This document shows, piece by piece, positions 37,966 to 52,764 of a stretch of 64,000 nt of DNA. This DNA is from Actinacidiphila bryophytorum (GTDB lineage: Bacteria; Actinomycetota; Actinomycetes; Streptomycetales; Streptomycetaceae), in assembly GCF_016916835.1 (NCBI RefSeq), contig NZ_JAFFIX010000009.1, positions 124,001-188,000 of the forward strand. Direction: 5' to 3'. The position numbers were made by a program, and so were the translations under genes. Positions within the stretch are counted from its first letter, which is position 1, and each line of letters starts with the position of its first letter. The notes beneath the pieces were generated by a model. That model was not told the DNA's origin. It did not search any database and saw only the letters and a list, made by a program, of their open reading frames with translations.

Positions 37966-39813
37966 GTGGCTGACGTATCCGCCGATCTTGCCGCAGTGTG
38001 GCGCCAAGTGCTCAACAAACTGCTGGTGGACAGCGAGGACCTGAAACCCACCCACGCGGAGTGGCTGCGGCGTATCAAGCCGGTGGTCCTGGTGGCCGGC
38101 ACCGCGGTGCTGTCGGCACCGAACGAGTACGCCAAGAAGATCCTCGAGGGCCAGCAGCTCAAGCAGCTGATCACCGACGCCCTCAGCCATGAGTTCGGTC
38201 ACACCGTCGCGATCGCCATCGCGGTCGCCTCCGACGGTGAGCAGGACCAGCCGGACGGCGGTACGGAGGAGTGGCCGGCGCGCACCCCCGACGACGAATG
38301 GCAGCAGCCGCCCGCCCGCGGCGACTGGGGCGTACCGTCCGCGGGCGGCTTCCCCGAGCACCGCCAGGACCCGTACCCGGACGCGCGGGACCCCCGCGCG
38401 GACCTGGACCGGGACCGCTACCGGGAGCTGGACAGGTCCAGGGACCTGGAGCGGACCAGGGATCTCGACCGGCCGCGAGACCTGGACAGGACCCGGGATC
38501 CGGACCGCGGTCGTGACATTGATCGCACACGTGACATTGATCGCAATCGGGACATCGCCCGCTACCGCCCCGACCGGCTCGACAGCGGCTACCCGGCCGT
38601 ACCGCACCAGGCGCACCCCGGCGACCGGCCGTACGGGTCACCGTCCGCCGGCGGCTATCCCCAGCAGGGCGGGCAGCCGCCCGCCGGCCGGGCGGAGCGG
38701 CCCTCGGCGGTCCCCCCGCCCCCCGGCGGCACGCAGGGCACGGGCGGCAGCGGGACGGGCGGCAGCGGCGGGGCCGTGGAGCCCACCGCCCGGCTGAACC
38801 CGAAATACCTCTTCGACACCTTCGTCATCGGCGCCTCCAACCGCTTCGCGCACGCCGCGGCGGTCGCGGTGGCCGAGGCACCGGCCAAGGCGTACAACCC
38901 GCTGTTCGTCTACGGCGAGTCCGGCCTGGGCAAGACGCACCTGCTGCACGCGATCGGGCACTACGCGCGGAGCCTCTACCCGGGCACCCGGGTCAGGTAC
39001 GTCAGCTCCGAGGAGTTCACGAACGAGTTCATCAACTCCATCAGGGACGGCAAGGCCGACGCCTTCCGCAAGCGGTACCGCGACATGGACATCCTGCTGG
39101 TCGACGACATCCAGTTCCTGGCGAGCAAGGAGTCGACGCAGGAGGAGTTCTTCCACACCTTCAACACCCTGCACAACGCGAACAAGCAGATCGTGCTGTC
39201 CTCGGACCGGCCGCCCAAGCAGCTGGTCACCCTGGAGGACCGGCTGCGCAACCGCTTCGAGTGGGGACTGATCACCGACGTCCAGCCGCCCGAGCTGGAG
39301 ACCCGTATCGCGATCCTGCGCAAGAAGGCGGTGCAGGAGCAGCTGAACGCGCCGCCGGAGGTGCTGGAATTCATCGCGTCGCGGATCTCCCGCAACATCC
39401 GGGAACTGGAGGGCGCGCTGATCCGGGTGACCGCCTTCGCGAGCCTGAACCGGCAGCCGGTGGACCTGCAGCTCACCGAGATCGTGCTGAAGGACCTGAT
39501 CCCGGGCGGCGAGGACTCGGTGCCGGAGATCAGCGGCAACGCGATCATGGCGGAGACCGCCGCCTACTTCGGGCTCGCGGTGGACGACCTGTCCGGCTCC
39601 TCGCGCAGCCGGGTGCTGGTCACCGCGCGGCAGATCGCCATGTACCTGTGCCGAGAGCTGACCGACCTCTCGTTGCCCAAGATCGGCGCCCTCTTCGGCG
39701 GCCGCGACCACACCACGGTGATGCACGCCGACCGCAAGATCCGCTCCCTGATGGCCGAGCGGCGGTCCATCTACAACCAGGTGACCGAGCTGACCAACCG
39801 CATCAAGAGCTGA
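37966..39813 (+). CDS. dnaA: Chromosomal replication initiator DnaA
   Basis: 615 residues from the GTG at 37966 ([20 protein letters not shown]). Domain I (1-80) is followed by an unusually long charged domain II (about 85-275) that includes a run of Arg-Asp dipeptide repeats near residues 140-205. The AAA+ domain has the Walker A GESGLGKT (317-324) and Walker [12 protein letters not shown], and domain IV has the DNA-binding signature [15 protein letters not shown]. It melts oriC, which lies directly downstream. Long domain II is typical of streptomycetes; the RD-repeat form is notable. Confidence 0.98.
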   Translation: MADVSADLAAVWRQVLNKLLVDSEDLKPTHAEWLRRIKPVVLVAGTAVLSAPNEYAKKILEGQQLKQLITDALSHEFGHTVAIAIAVASDGEQDQPDGGTEEWPARTPDDEWQQPPARGDWGVPSAGGFPEHRQDPYPDARDPRADLDRDRYRELDRSRDLERTRDLDRPRDLDRTRDPDRGRDIDRTRDIDRNRDIARYRPDRLDSGYPAVPHQAHPGDRPYGSPSAGGYPQQGGQPPAGRAERPSAVPPPPGGTQGTGGSGTGGSGGAVEPTARLNPKYLFDTFVIGASNRFAHAAAVAVAEAPAKAYNPLFVYGESGLGKTHLLHAIGHYARSLYPGTRVRYVSSEEFTNEFINSIRDGKADAFRKRYRDMDILLVDDIQFLASKESTQEEFFHTFNTLHNANKQIVLSSDRPPKQLVTLEDRLRNRFEWGLITDVQPPELETRIAILRKKAVQEQLNAPPEVLEFIASRISRNIRELEGALIRVTAFASLNRQPVDLQLTEIVLKDLIPGGEDSVPEISGNAIMAETAAYFGLAVDDLSGSSRSRVLVTARQIAMYLCRELTDLSLPKIGALFGGRDHTTVMHADRKIRSLMAERRSIYNQVTELTNRIKS

Positions 39814-40546
39814 CGCGCGCCGCTCGCTGTTCGATTACCCGTCGCCGCGGTCCTGTTGTCCACAGGATCGCGGCGATTTGTCTGTCCACAGCCTGGGGAC
39901 ACCGGAGTTGTCCAGATATTCTCCACAGGCGTACCGGCTGCCAGGGCGTCCTGGCTGCTCAGTAGGGTGTGGATATGTGGGTAACCGTGATCCACAGACT
40001 GTGGACAGATCAGCCGTCCACAGCACGCCCCGATCGGTTGTCCACCGCTCGCCCACAGGTTGGGGCCGGTTGTGCACAGCTCGGGGCCACTTCTCCACAC
40101 CTTTGTCCACTGTTCGGCAACGAAATGCCCTCTGTCCCACGGGAGAGTGAAAGCCGTCACACCAACGTGGTGGGTTGGCCTGGGGAGAACCTGGGTATTT
40201 CTGGGGACAGACCTGGGGACAACCCGGGGTCGCCTGTGTACGGGGTGTGCACAACTTTCCGCCGTCCACAGGACGCCCTGGTTGTCCACCGGCTCCACCC
40301 ACAGGCCCTGGGGATAAAAAATGCGGCCTGACCTGCGCAGCAAGGGGTTATCCACGGTATCCACAACCCCTACTACTACGACTACACGTAGAGAACGGGG
40401 AAGCTGCTTCGAAGCGGGTCCTGTGCACAACTCGGCTCTCGCCGCCCGGCCGCCCGTGTCGCCGCTTGACGCCAAGCAGCTCCGAGTGACAGTCCTGTGC
40501 GTCAGACTGTTCCCCGACAGCTGGCAACAAGCAGGAGGCGGTTCCG
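39814..40546. other. oriC: Chromosomal replication origin oriC
   Basis: A 733-base gap between dnaA and dnaN, packed with DnaA-box-like 9-mers of both orientations. Forward: 39856 TTGTCCACA, 39882 CTGTCCACA, 39908, 39919, 39988, 40014, 40038, 40049, 40070, 40091, 40103, 40262, 40282, 40348, 40357. Reverse: 39968, 39976, 40000, 40214, 40246, 40309, 40432. About 20 in all, similar to the 19 or so described for Streptomyces oriC. No coding frame in it looks real. The unwinding unit is listed separately. Confidence 0.95.
40348..40385. other. Basal unwinding unit of oriC: two DnaA boxes plus DnaA-trio-like triplets
   Basis: TTATCCACG (40348-40356) directly followed by GTATCCACA (40357-40365), a GC spacer ACCCC (40366-40370), then TACTACTACGACTAC (40371-40385). 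This has the order and orientation of the Bacillus subtilis basal origin unwinding system (boxes, GC-rich spacer, then TAC/TAT-type triplets whose complement is the 3'-GAT-5' DnaA-trio). It lies on the dnaN side, as in Bacillus. Confidence 0.65.
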
Positions 40547-41677
40547 GTGAAGATCCGGGTGGAGCGCGACGTACTCGCCGAGGCAGTGGCTTGGGCAGCC
40601 CGCAGCCTCCCGGCCCGCCCTCCGGTGCCGGTGCTCGCGGGACTGCTGCTCAAGGCCGAGGACGGCCAGCTGAGCCTGTCCGGCTTCGACTACGAGGTCT
40701 CGGCCCGGGTCGCCGTCGAGGCCGAGGTGGACGAGGAGGGCACCGTCCTGGTCTCCGGCCGGCTGCTCGCCGACATCTCCCGCGCCCTCCCCAACCGTCC
40801 GGTGGAGATCTCCACCGACGGCGTGCGGGTCAGCGTCGTCTGCGGCAGCTCCCGCTTCACGCTGCACACGCTGCCGGTCGAGGAGTACCCGGCGCTGCCC
40901 GCGATGCCGGTGGCGTCCGGCACCGTCCCCGGTGAGGTCTTCGCCGCCGCCGCCAGCCAGGTCGCCATCGCCGCAGGCCGCGACGACACGCTGCCGGTGC
41001 TGACCGGTGTGCGCATCGAGATCGAGGGCGACACGGTCACGCTGGCGGCCACCGACCGCTACCGCTTCGCGGTCCGCGAGTTCCTGTGGAAGCCCGAGCA
41101 GGCCGACATCTCCGCCGTCGCCCTGGTGCCCGCCAAGACGCTGCAGGACACGGCCAAGTCGCTCACCAGCGGCGACACCGTGTCCATCGCGCTGGCCGGC
41201 TCCGGCGCCGGCGAGGGCCTGATCGGCTTCGAGGGCGCGGGCCGCCGCACCACGACCCGGCTGCTCGAAGGCGACCTGCCCAAGTACCGCACGCTCTTCC
41301 CCACCGAGTTCGCCTCGGTCGCGGTGATCGAGACGGCGCCCTTCGTGGAGGCCGTCAAGCGCGTCGCCCTGGTCGCCGAGCGCAACACGCCGGTGCGGCT
41401 GAGCTTCGAGCAGGGGGTGCTCACCCTGGAGGCCGGCTCCAGCGACGATGCACAGGCTGTGGAAAGGGTCGACGCCAAGCTGGAGGGCGACGACATCTCG
41501 ATCGCCTTCAACCCCACCTTCCTGCTGGACGGGCTCAGCGCGATCGACTCCCCCGCCGCCCAGCTGTCGTTCACCACGTCGACCAAGCCGGCGCTGCTCA
41601 GCGGCCGGGCGGCCGTCGACGCCGAGGCGGACGAGGCGTACAAGTACCTGATCATGCCGGTGCGGCTGTCCGGCTGA
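40547..41677 (+). CDS. dnaN: DNA polymerase III beta subunit (sliding clamp)
   Basis: 376 residues from a GTG at 40547 with GGAGG 7 bases upstream: VKIRVERDVLAEAVAWAARSLPARPPVPVLAGLLL. The three repeated clamp domains are visible, the last ending AYKYLIMPVRLSG, the usual C-terminus (P-x-R). The dimeric ring tethers polymerase III to DNA. Directly downstream of oriC; gnd follows after 65 bases. Confidence 0.98.
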   Translation: MKIRVERDVLAEAVAWAARSLPARPPVPVLAGLLLKAEDGQLSLSGFDYEVSARVAVEAEVDEEGTVLVSGRLLADISRALPNRPVEISTDGVRVSVVCGSSRFTLHTLPVEEYPALPAMPVASGTVPGEVFAAAASQVAIAAGRDDTLPVLTGVRIEIEGDTVTLAATDRYRFAVREFLWKPEQADISAVALVPAKTLQDTAKSLTSGDTVSIALAGSGAGEGLIGFEGAGRRTTTRLLEGDLPKYRTLFPTEFASVAVIETAPFVEAVKRVALVAERNTPVRLSFEQGVLTLEAGSSDDAQAVERVDAKLEGDDISIAFNPTFLLDGLSAIDSPAAQLSFTTSTKPALLSGRAAVDAEADEAYKYLIMPVRLSG

Positions 41678-41742
41678 GCCGCGCGGCACGGGCCGTCGTA
41701 GGCTCGCCTCAGGTCAGGCACGCTTCGAACGAAGGATCTGTG

Positions 41743-42621
41743 ATGCAGCTCGGTCTCATCGGTCTCGGCAAGATGGGCGGCAACATGCGCGAGCGCATCC
41801 GCCGCGCAGGCCACACCGTCATCGGCTACGACCGCAACCCCGATCTCGCCGATGTCCACAGCCTCAAGGAGCTTGTGGACAGCCTCCAGGGACCGCGGGT
41901 GGTGTGGGTGATGGTGCCGGCCGGCGCCGCGACCCAGTCCACCATCGACGAGCTGGGCGAGCTGCTCTCCCCCGGCGACCTGGTGGTCGACGGCGGCAAC
42001 TCGCGCTGGACGGACGACGAGAAGCACGCGGAGGAGCTGGCGGCCAAGGGCATCGGCTTCGTCGACTGCGGTGTCTCCGGCGGTGTCTGGGGCCTGGCCA
42101 ACGGCTATGCGCTGATGTACGGCGGCAAGGACGAGGACGTCGCCAAGGCGCAGCCGATCTTCGACGCGCTCAAGCCCGAGGGCGACTCCGGCGCGGTCCA
42201 CGCGGGCCGGGTCGGCGCGGGCCACTTCGCGAAGATGGTCCACAACGGCATCGAGTACGCGATGATGCAGGCCTACGCCGAGGGCTGGGAGCTGCTGGAG
42301 GCGGTGGACTCGGTCACCGACGTCCGCGAGGTCTTCCGCTCCTGGAAGTCGGGCACGGTCATCCGCTCCTGGCTGCTGGACCTGGCCGTCGACGCGCTGG
42401 ACAAGGACGAGCACCTGGGCGGCCTGCGCGGTTACGCCGACGACTCGGGTGAGGGACGCTGGACGGTGGAGGCCGCGATCGACAACGCGGTGCCGCTGCC
42501 GGCGATCACCGCCTCGCTCTTCGCGCGCTTCTCGTCCCGCCAGGAGGACTCGCCGCAGATGAAGATGATCGCCGCGCTCCGCAACGAGTTCGGCGGCCAC
42601 GCGGTCACCGCCGCCGAGTAG
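41743..42621 (+). CDS. gnd: 6-phosphogluconate dehydrogenase, decarboxylating (short GntZ/YqeC type)
   Basis: 292 residues, the short form (the classical enzyme is about 470). The Rossmann start is [32 protein letters not shown]; then VVDGGNSRW, the substrate loop [19 protein letters not shown], and [19 protein letters not shown] with the catalytic Lys in FAKMVHNG. It makes ribulose-5-phosphate, CO2 and NAD(P)H in the pentose phosphate route. Its place between dnaN and recF is a known actinobacterial peculiarity. Confidence 0.95.
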   Translation: MQLGLIGLGKMGGNMRERIRRAGHTVIGYDRNPDLADVHSLKELVDSLQGPRVVWVMVPAGAATQSTIDELGELLSPGDLVVDGGNSRWTDDEKHAEELAAKGIGFVDCGVSGGVWGLANGYALMYGGKDEDVAKAQPIFDALKPEGDSGAVHAGRVGAGHFAKMVHNGIEYAMMQAYAEGWELLEAVDSVTDVREVFRSWKSGTVIRSWLLDLAVDALDKDEHLGGLRGYADDSGEGRWTVEAAIDNAVPLPAITASLFARFSSRQEDSPQMKMIAALRNEFGGHAVTAAE

Positions 42622-42679
42622 GCGGCCCGCACCACACCGCACAGCAGGGAGGTCGGCGCGGCGACGCGCCAAGCACGCG

Positions 42680-43828
42680 ATGCACGTAGCGCACCTGTCG
42701 CTCGCCGACTTCCGCTCCTACGCCCGGGCCGAGGTCCCGCTCGACCCGGGCGTGACCGCTTTCGTGGGTCCCAACGGGCAGGGCAAGACCAACCTGGTCG
42801 AGGCCGTCGGCTACCTGGCGACGCTGGGCAGCCACCGGGTCTCCTCCGACGCCCCGCTGGTCCGCATCGGTGCCGAGCGGGCGGTGGTACGCGCCCAGGT
42901 CGTGCAGGGTCCCGAAGGCGACACCGAGCGCCGCCGGCTGCTCGAACTGGAGATCAACCCGGGCCGCGCCAACCGGGCCAGGATCAACCGCTCCTCCCAG
43001 GTGCGCCCGCGCGATCTGCTCGGCATCGTCCGCAGCGTGCTGTTCGCGCCCGAGGACCTGGCGCTGGTCAAGGGCGACCCGGGGGAGCGCCGCCGCTTCC
43101 TCGACGAGCTGATCACCGCACGGGCGCCGCGGCTGGCCGGGGTGCGCAGCGACTTCGAAAGGGTGCTCAAGCAGCGCAACACGCTGCTCAAGACCGCAGC
43201 GATGGCCCGCAGGCACGGCGGCAAGGGCGCCGACCTCTCCACCCTGGACGTGTGGGACCAGCACCTGGCCACGGCCGGCGCCGAGCTGCTGGCCCACCGC
43301 CTGGACCTGGTGGCGGCGCTGCAGCCGCTGGCCGACAAGGCCTACGAGCAGCTGGCGCCGGGTGGCGGCCCGGTGGGCCTGGACTACCGCAGCTCGATCG
43401 GCGACGACGCACTGGCGGGCGCGGCCGGCCGCGAGGAGCTGTACGGCCGGCTGCTGGAGGCGCTGACCGCGGCACGGCGCCAGGAGATCGAACGCGGGGT
43501 GACCCTGGTCGGCCCGCACCGCGACGACCTGGTGCTGCGGCTCGGCCCGATGCCCGCCAAGGGCTACGCCAGCCACGGCGAGTCCTGGTCGTACGCGCTG
43601 GCGCTGCGGTTGGCCTCCTACGAGCTGCTGTGCGCGGACGGCGGCGAACCGGTGCTGGTCCTCGACGACGTCTTCGCCGAGCTGGACGCCAGGCGCCGGG
43701 AGCGGCTGGCCGAGCTGGTGGCGCCGGGCGAGCAGGTGCTGGTCACCGCGGCTGTGGACGACGACGTGCCGGGACTGCTGCGCGGTGCGCGCTTCTCGGT
43801 GGAGAACGGGACGGTGGTTCGGCAGTGA
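42680..43828 (+). CDS. recF: DNA replication and repair protein RecF
   Basis: 382 residues. [49 protein letters not shown] contains the SMC-like Walker A (GPNGQGKT, about residues 30-38); the signature and Walker B are near the end ([30 protein letters not shown]). It binds gaps at stalled forks and helps load RecA. The stop overlaps the next start by GTGA. Confidence 0.97.
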   Translation: MHVAHLSLADFRSYARAEVPLDPGVTAFVGPNGQGKTNLVEAVGYLATLGSHRVSSDAPLVRIGAERAVVRAQVVQGPEGDTERRRLLELEINPGRANRARINRSSQVRPRDLLGIVRSVLFAPEDLALVKGDPGERRRFLDELITARAPRLAGVRSDFERVLKQRNTLLKTAAMARRHGGKGADLSTLDVWDQHLATAGAELLAHRLDLVAALQPLADKAYEQLAPGGGPVGLDYRSSIGDDALAGAAGREELYGRLLEALTAARRQEIERGVTLVGPHRDDLVLRLGPMPAKGYASHGESWSYALALRLASYELLCADGGEPVLVLDDVFAELDARRRERLAELVAPGEQVLVTAAVDDDVPGLLRGARFSVENGTVVRQ

Positions 43829-44370
43829 GCGAGACGGGCAGCGGCGACGTACCCCAGCAGAGCGCGCCCCCCGAGGCGTCGGGTGTGGACCTGGCGCGGG
43901 TGGCGCTGCGGGCGGCGAAGGAGCAGGCCAGGGCCAGGGGCGCCGCGGCCGTACAGAAGAAGCAGGCCAGGCGGGGGGGCCTGCGCAGCGGTGCCAGGGC
44001 GGACGGCAGGGACCCGCTGCCGCTGGGTGCGGCCATCAACCGGCTGATCACCGAGCGCGGCTGGGAGGCGCCGGCCGCGGTCGGCGGGGTGATGGGCCGC
44101 TGGCCGCAGCTGGTCGGCCCCGAGGTGGCCCAGCACTGCTCGCCCGACCGCTACGACGAGGAGGCCCGGGTCCTGACGGTGGCCTGCGACTCCACCGCGT
44201 GGGCGACGCAGCTGCGGCTGCTGGCCCCGACCCTGGTGGCGCGGCTGAATGCCGACCTCGGCCACGGCACCGTGAAGCTGCTCAAGGTGCTCGGCCCCGC
44301 GGCGCCCGCCCGTACGTACGGCAGGCTGCGGGCGCCCGGCAGCCGCGGCCCCGGCGACACGTACGGCTGA
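43825..44370 (+). CDS. dciA: DciA-type (DUF721) replication protein
   Basis: 181 residues from the GTG at 43825 overlapping the recF stop. A charged N-terminus ([21 protein letters not shown]) is followed by the DUF721 core: [38 protein letters not shown] and [28 protein letters not shown]. Members (DciA) interact with DnaB and are thought to assist its loading in bacteria without DnaC or DnaI; the link to recF and gyrB fits. The role here is inferred from the family. Confidence 0.9.
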   Translation: MSETGSGDVPQQSAPPEASGVDLARVALRAAKEQARARGAAAVQKKQARRGGLRSGARADGRDPLPLGAAINRLITERGWEAPAAVGGVMGRWPQLVGPEVAQHCSPDRYDEEARVLTVACDSTAWATQLRLLAPTLVARLNADLGHGTVKLLKVLGPAAPARTYGRLRAPGSRGPGDTYG

Positions 44371-46749
<2,379 letters not shown>

Positions 46750-46792
46750 GTCGGCCCCCCACCTGGCCGTGTGAAAGGACTTTCTGACAGCG

Positions 46793-49459
<2,667 letters not shown>

Positions 49460-49462
49460 GCC

Positions 49463-50158
49463 GTGAGTGGAGCCACGGGCGCCGCGGGTGGGGCCGGGAG
49501 GTCCGGGGGTGCCCGTGGCTCCGCCAACCTCAACGGCCCGGACGAGGGGGGATACGCCGTGACGGGCACCCGTCAGCCGGCCCAGCCGCACCAGCCGCCG
49601 CAGGCGTACACGCCTCCGCCGCCGCCCGGTGCACCGCCGGTGCCGCCGACCGCCGCTCCGACCGGCCACGGCGGCCGCGCGGGGGCCAAGCCGGGCAAGC
49701 CCGGCGGCACCCAGGGCGGGCACGCCTCGCCGGCGGCTGCCGGGGTGCGCAGGCCGCGCCCGGCCGCCCGCACGGCGCCGCGCACCCGCAAGGCGCGGCT
49801 GCGGATCGCCAAGGCCGACCCGTGGTCGGTGATGAAGGTCAGCTTCCTGCTGTCCATCGCGCTGGGCATCTGCACCATCGTGGCCGTCGCCGTGCTGTGG
49901 ATGGTGCTGGACACCATCGGCGTCTTCAGCACCGTCGGCTCGACCATCAGCGAGGCCACCACGTCGGAGCAGGGCGGCAAGGGCGGCTTCGACCTGGTGT
50001 CCTTCCTGTCGCTGAACCGCGTGATGCTCTTCACCACGGTGATCGCGGTCATCGACGTGGTGCTGGCCACCGCGCTGGCCACGCTGGGCGCCTTCATCTA
50101 CAACCTGTCGGCCGGTTTCGTGGGCGGCGTCGAGCTGACGCTGGCCGAGGACGAATAG
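49463..50158 (+). CDS. DUF3566 membrane protein
   Basis: 231 residues, starting 3 bases after the gyrA stop. A Pro/Gly/Ala-rich cytosolic half with a basic end (RTAPRTRKARLRI) is followed by the DUF3566 domain with two membrane helices (VSFLLSIALGICTIVAVAVLWMVL, LFTTVIAVIDVVLATALATLGAFIYN) and a loop beginning VFSTVGSTI. It sits between gyrA and tRNA-Ile in most actinobacteria (as Rv0007 in M. tuberculosis). The function is not known to me. Confidence 0.9.
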   Translation: MSGATGAAGGAGRSGGARGSANLNGPDEGGYAVTGTRQPAQPHQPPQAYTPPPPPGAPPVPPTAAPTGHGGRAGAKPGKPGGTQGGHASPAAAGVRRPRPAARTAPRTRKARLRIAKADPWSVMKVSFLLSIALGICTIVAVAVLWMVLDTIGVFSTVGSTISEATTSEQGGKGGFDLVSFLSLNRVMLFTTVIAVIDVVLATALATLGAFIYNLSAGFVGGVELTLAEDE

Positions 50159-50228
50159 GCCGCGGCCGGTCGCCGGGATACCGATTTTGGGACATGGCCT
50201 GCTGTGCGCTAATCTTTCGGTGCAGCGC

Positions 50229-50302
50229 GGGGCTATAGCTCAGACGGTTAGAGCGCTTCCCTGATAAGGAAGAGGCCCCAGGTTCAAGTCCTGGTAGCCC
50301 CA
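50229..50302 (+). tRNA. tRNA-Ile (GAT)
   Basis: 74 bases. The acceptor GGGGCTA pairs with TAGCCCC and the discriminator is A; the D arm is GCTCAGACGGTTAGAGC, the anticodon loop CTGATAA (GAT), and the T arm GGTTCAAGTCC. No CCA is encoded, so it needs the cca product. Confidence 0.97.
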
Positions 50303-50308
50303 CCGCGT

Positions 50309-50343
50309 GAGAGGGACCTTCTCGATTCGAGGAGGTCCCTCTC
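50309..50343 (+). terminator. Terminator after tRNA-Ile
   Basis: GAGAGGGACCTTCTCGA pairs over 17 bases with TCGAGGAGGTCCCTCTC (one wobble), starting 7 bases after the tRNA. Confidence 0.85.
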
Positions 50344-50482
50344 GGCGTCTGCGCCCCGCCGGGCCTGTGCCTCCAGGTCTTCGCCCTGCCAAACCGACCT
50401 CAGGTCACCGTTCGGTATCGACTGCTGTGTATAGTCGGGGCCGTCAGATGCTGTCCCCACCCATGAAGGAGGAGGTCACGCG

Positions 50483-50623
50483 ATGAAGAAGATTCTCCTG
50501 GTCGCACTGGCCGCCGTCGCCGGGCTGTTCGTGTACCGACAGATTCAGGCGGACCGCGCCGAGCAGGACCTGTGGACGGAAGCCACTGACGCTGTCCCGG
50601 CGGGTTCCGGCGCGAACGTGTGA
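50483..50623 (+). CDS. DLW-39 family small membrane-anchored protein
   Basis: 46 residues, MKKILLVALAAVAGLFVYRQ then IQADRAEQDLWTEATDAV, ending GSGANV. A very strong GAAGGAGGAGGT site precedes the ATG. The DRAEQDLW motif defines the DLW-39 family, found downstream of tRNA-Ile/gyrA in streptomycetes and relatives. It has one N-terminal membrane helix and a short charged tail. The function is unknown. Confidence 0.9.
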   Translation: MKKILLVALAAVAGLFVYRQIQADRAEQDLWTEATDAVPAGSGANV

Positions 50624-50662
50624 GACGGCGGTGCGGCACCACGAGGTGCTGCGACCGCCCCG

Positions 50663-50691
50663 GGTCCCGGCTGCACTCTGCGGCCGGGACC
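50663..50691 (+). terminator. Terminator after the DLW-39 gene
   Basis: GGTCCCGGC and GCCGGGACC arms with an 11-base loop, followed by TTT; 39 bases past the stop. Confidence 0.75.
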
Positions 50692-50739
50692 TTTGGTGTT
50701 CCCGGTGTTGTTGCAGGACCGTGACCGCCGCCGCTTGAG

Positions 50740-50775
50740 TTTGCGCCAGCAAATCGCTTACTTTGCTTGAGCAAA
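50740..50775. promoter_or_regulatory. Twin TTTGC-N4-GCAAA operators before the VWA gene
   Basis: TTTGCGCCAGCAAA (50740-50753) and TTTGCTTGAGCAAA (50762-50775), 22 bases centre to centre (two helical turns), 40-75 bases upstream of the VWA gene start. A related sequence precedes the XRE gene at 56135, so that regulator is the candidate binder. Confidence 0.6.
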
Positions 50776-50814
50776 CGCTGATGTGTCGGTGCGGAACGAG
50801 GGGGAAGTGGCGCC

Positions 50815-52764
50815 ATGAGACGACGACCACCGCCGGGGCTGCTGCTGCGGCCGGCCGCCGGCCTGCTGCTCGCGGGGCTGGCAGGGCTCGCAGGGCTGGT
50901 GGGGGCCGGTGTGCTCACCGCCACCGCGGCCTGGGCCGCACCGCCCTCGACGGGCAGCCAGGACGGCAGCCTGATCATGGTGCTGGACTCCTCGGGGTCC
51001 ATGGCAGGACCCGACGGCTCCGGGCACACCCGCATCGAGTCGGCCCGCACCGCCGTCGGCTCGGTCGTGGACGGGCTGCCCGACGGATACCCGACCGGGC
51101 TTCGCGTCTACGGCGCGGGCAAGGCCCACGGCTGCGACGACACCTCGCTGGCCCAGCCGGTCACCGCGCTGGACAGGGCCGCCGTGAAGCAGGCGGTCGC
51201 CGCCGTCCAGCCCAAGGGCGACACCCCGACCGCGCTCGCCCTCACCAAGGCCGCCGCCGACCTGCCCGCGAGCGGACGGCGGACGATCCTGCTGGTCTCC
51301 GACGGGGAGTCCAACTGCGGGGCGCCCAAGCCCTGCCAGGTGGCCGCAGGCCTCGCGGGCGACGGCCTGGACCTGCGGATCGAAACCGTCGGCTTCCAGG
51401 TCAAGGGCGCCGCACGCGACGAGCTGGAATGCATCGCCAAAGCCGGGCACGGCGCCTACTACGACGCCCCCGACGCCGCCGCACTGGCCCGTCAGCTGGT
51501 GCGCGCCTCGCAGCTGAGCGCCGACGCCTACCGCATGGCGGGCACACCGGTGACCGGCGGGGCGAGCGCGGCGAAGGCCGCGGCCGTCGGCCCCGGGCAG
51601 TACACCGACACCATCGGCCCCGGCGAGACCCGCTGGTACGCCGTCCCGCTGGACGCGGCGAGCACCGCCGACCTGTCCGCGACGGCCGTCCCGCAGCCGG
51701 GTGTGCCGGTGGACTACGGCGACGGCATCGAGCTGAAGCTGACCACGACGGGGGAGTACTCCTTCACCTGCGGCTCCGACTCCGCGCACTTCGGGCAGGA
51801 CGAGGGCGCGATGATCCTGACCGGTGCGGTGAGCCGGGTGCCGACCAGGGACGGCAAGGACGACTGCGACAAGGCGGGCCGCTACCTGCTGTCCGTGCAC
51901 CGCACCACCGCGGCGACCTCGGACACCAGCCGCTGGCCGGTCGAGCTGCGCTTCGACAACGAGGCGCCGCTGCCCAAGGGCACCGTCCCCGCGGCGGCGC
52001 GGACCGACTACGGCACCGCCCCAGCACCGCTGGCCGGCACCCCGAAGGACCGGGCGGGCGGCACCGGCTTCAACGACGCGACGCCGCTGACCGAGGGCGT
52101 CTGGCGCGACCGGCTGCTGCCTGGGCAGACCCGCTACTACAAGGTGCACGTCGGCTGGGGCCAGCAGCTCAGCTATGCGGCCGAGTTCGCCAACGAGCCG
52201 GTGCTCGACGGCGGTACGTCCTCGGCGTCGACCTTCGTGCAGACCGCCGCGTACGGGCCGGGCCGGCTGCAGGTCGGCGACGCCTCGGACGCCCGGGACA
52301 ACCGGCCCTACAGCGGGACGCCGGTCTCCGTCGGCCTCGGCACCGTACCGGTGACCTGGACCAACCGGTGGGTGGACGAGTCCGACGCGGCCACCGTCCA
52401 CACCGCCGGCGACTACTGGATCGCGGTCGGGCTCGGCCCTGACGCGGCGCAACTGGCCAGGAACACCGCGGTGGGCGTGGTCCTGCGGGTCGACGTCACC
52501 GGCACGGAGCTGGCGGGGCCGCAGTACCAGGCGCCGGCGCTCGCCTCCCGGGGCGCGGAGCACGGGCGGCAGGGCGCCGCGGGCGGTGACGGCAAGGGCG
52601 CCGCGGGCCAGGGCGCGGCTGCTGCCGCCTCCGCGTCGGGCGGCGGCCTGCGCGGCATGGATCTGGTGGCAGCGGGGACGGGCGGCGCCGTCGCGCTCGC
52701 CGGGATCGGAACGGCGGCGCTGGTGCACCGCCTGCGGAGCCGTACGACAAGGGGTGGGGCATGA
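50815..52764 (+). CDS. Exported VWA-domain protein with C-terminal membrane anchor
   Basis: 649 residues. Signal peptide (MRRRPPPGLLLRPAAGLLLAG...ATAAWA), then a von Willebrand A domain with the MIDAS motif DSSGS from Asp 58 and a later Thr (KGDTPTAL) and Asp (LLVSDGES). Two beta-rich modules follow (about 260-385, GQYTDTIGPGETRWYAVPLD; and 410-565, WRDRLLPGQTRYYKVHVGWGQQ). A Gly/Ala linker and one C-terminal helix (AAGTGGAVALAGIGTAALVHRL) end it. The metal site should be intact, so it probably binds a protein ligand outside the cell. It overlaps the next gene by ATGA. Confidence 0.88.
   Translation: MRRRPPPGLLLRPAAGLLLAGLAGLAGLVGAGVLTATAAWAAPPSTGSQDGSLIMVLDSSGSMAGPDGSGHTRIESARTAVGSVVDGLPDGYPTGLRVYGAGKAHGCDDTSLAQPVTALDRAAVKQAVAAVQPKGDTPTALALTKAAADLPASGRRTILLVSDGESNCGAPKPCQVAAGLAGDGLDLRIETVGFQVKGAARDELECIAKAGHGAYYDAPDAAALARQLVRASQLSADAYRMAGTPVTGGASAAKAAAVGPGQYTDTIGPGETRWYAVPLDAASTADLSATAVPQPGVPVDYGDGIELKLTTTGEYSFTCGSDSAHFGQDEGAMILTGAVSRVPTRDGKDDCDKAGRYLLSVHRTTAATSDTSRWPVELRFDNEAPLPKGTVPAAARTDYGTAPAPLAGTPKDRAGGTGFNDATPLTEGVWRDRLLPGQTRYYKVHVGWGQQLSYAAEFANEPVLDGGTSSASTFVQTAAYGPGRLQVGDASDARDNRPYSGTPVSVGLGTVPVTWTNRWVDESDAATVHTAGDYWIAVGLGPDAAQLARNTAVGVVLRVDVTGTELAGPQYQAPALASRGAEHGRQGAAGGDGKGAAGQGAAAAASASGGGLRGMDLVAAGTGGAVALAGIGTAALVHRLRSRTTRGGA

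Noticed and set aside
39835..40475. Several open frames inside oriC (both strands)
   Set aside because: They consist of translated DnaA boxes with stop-poor GC sequence, and have no start signals or family match.
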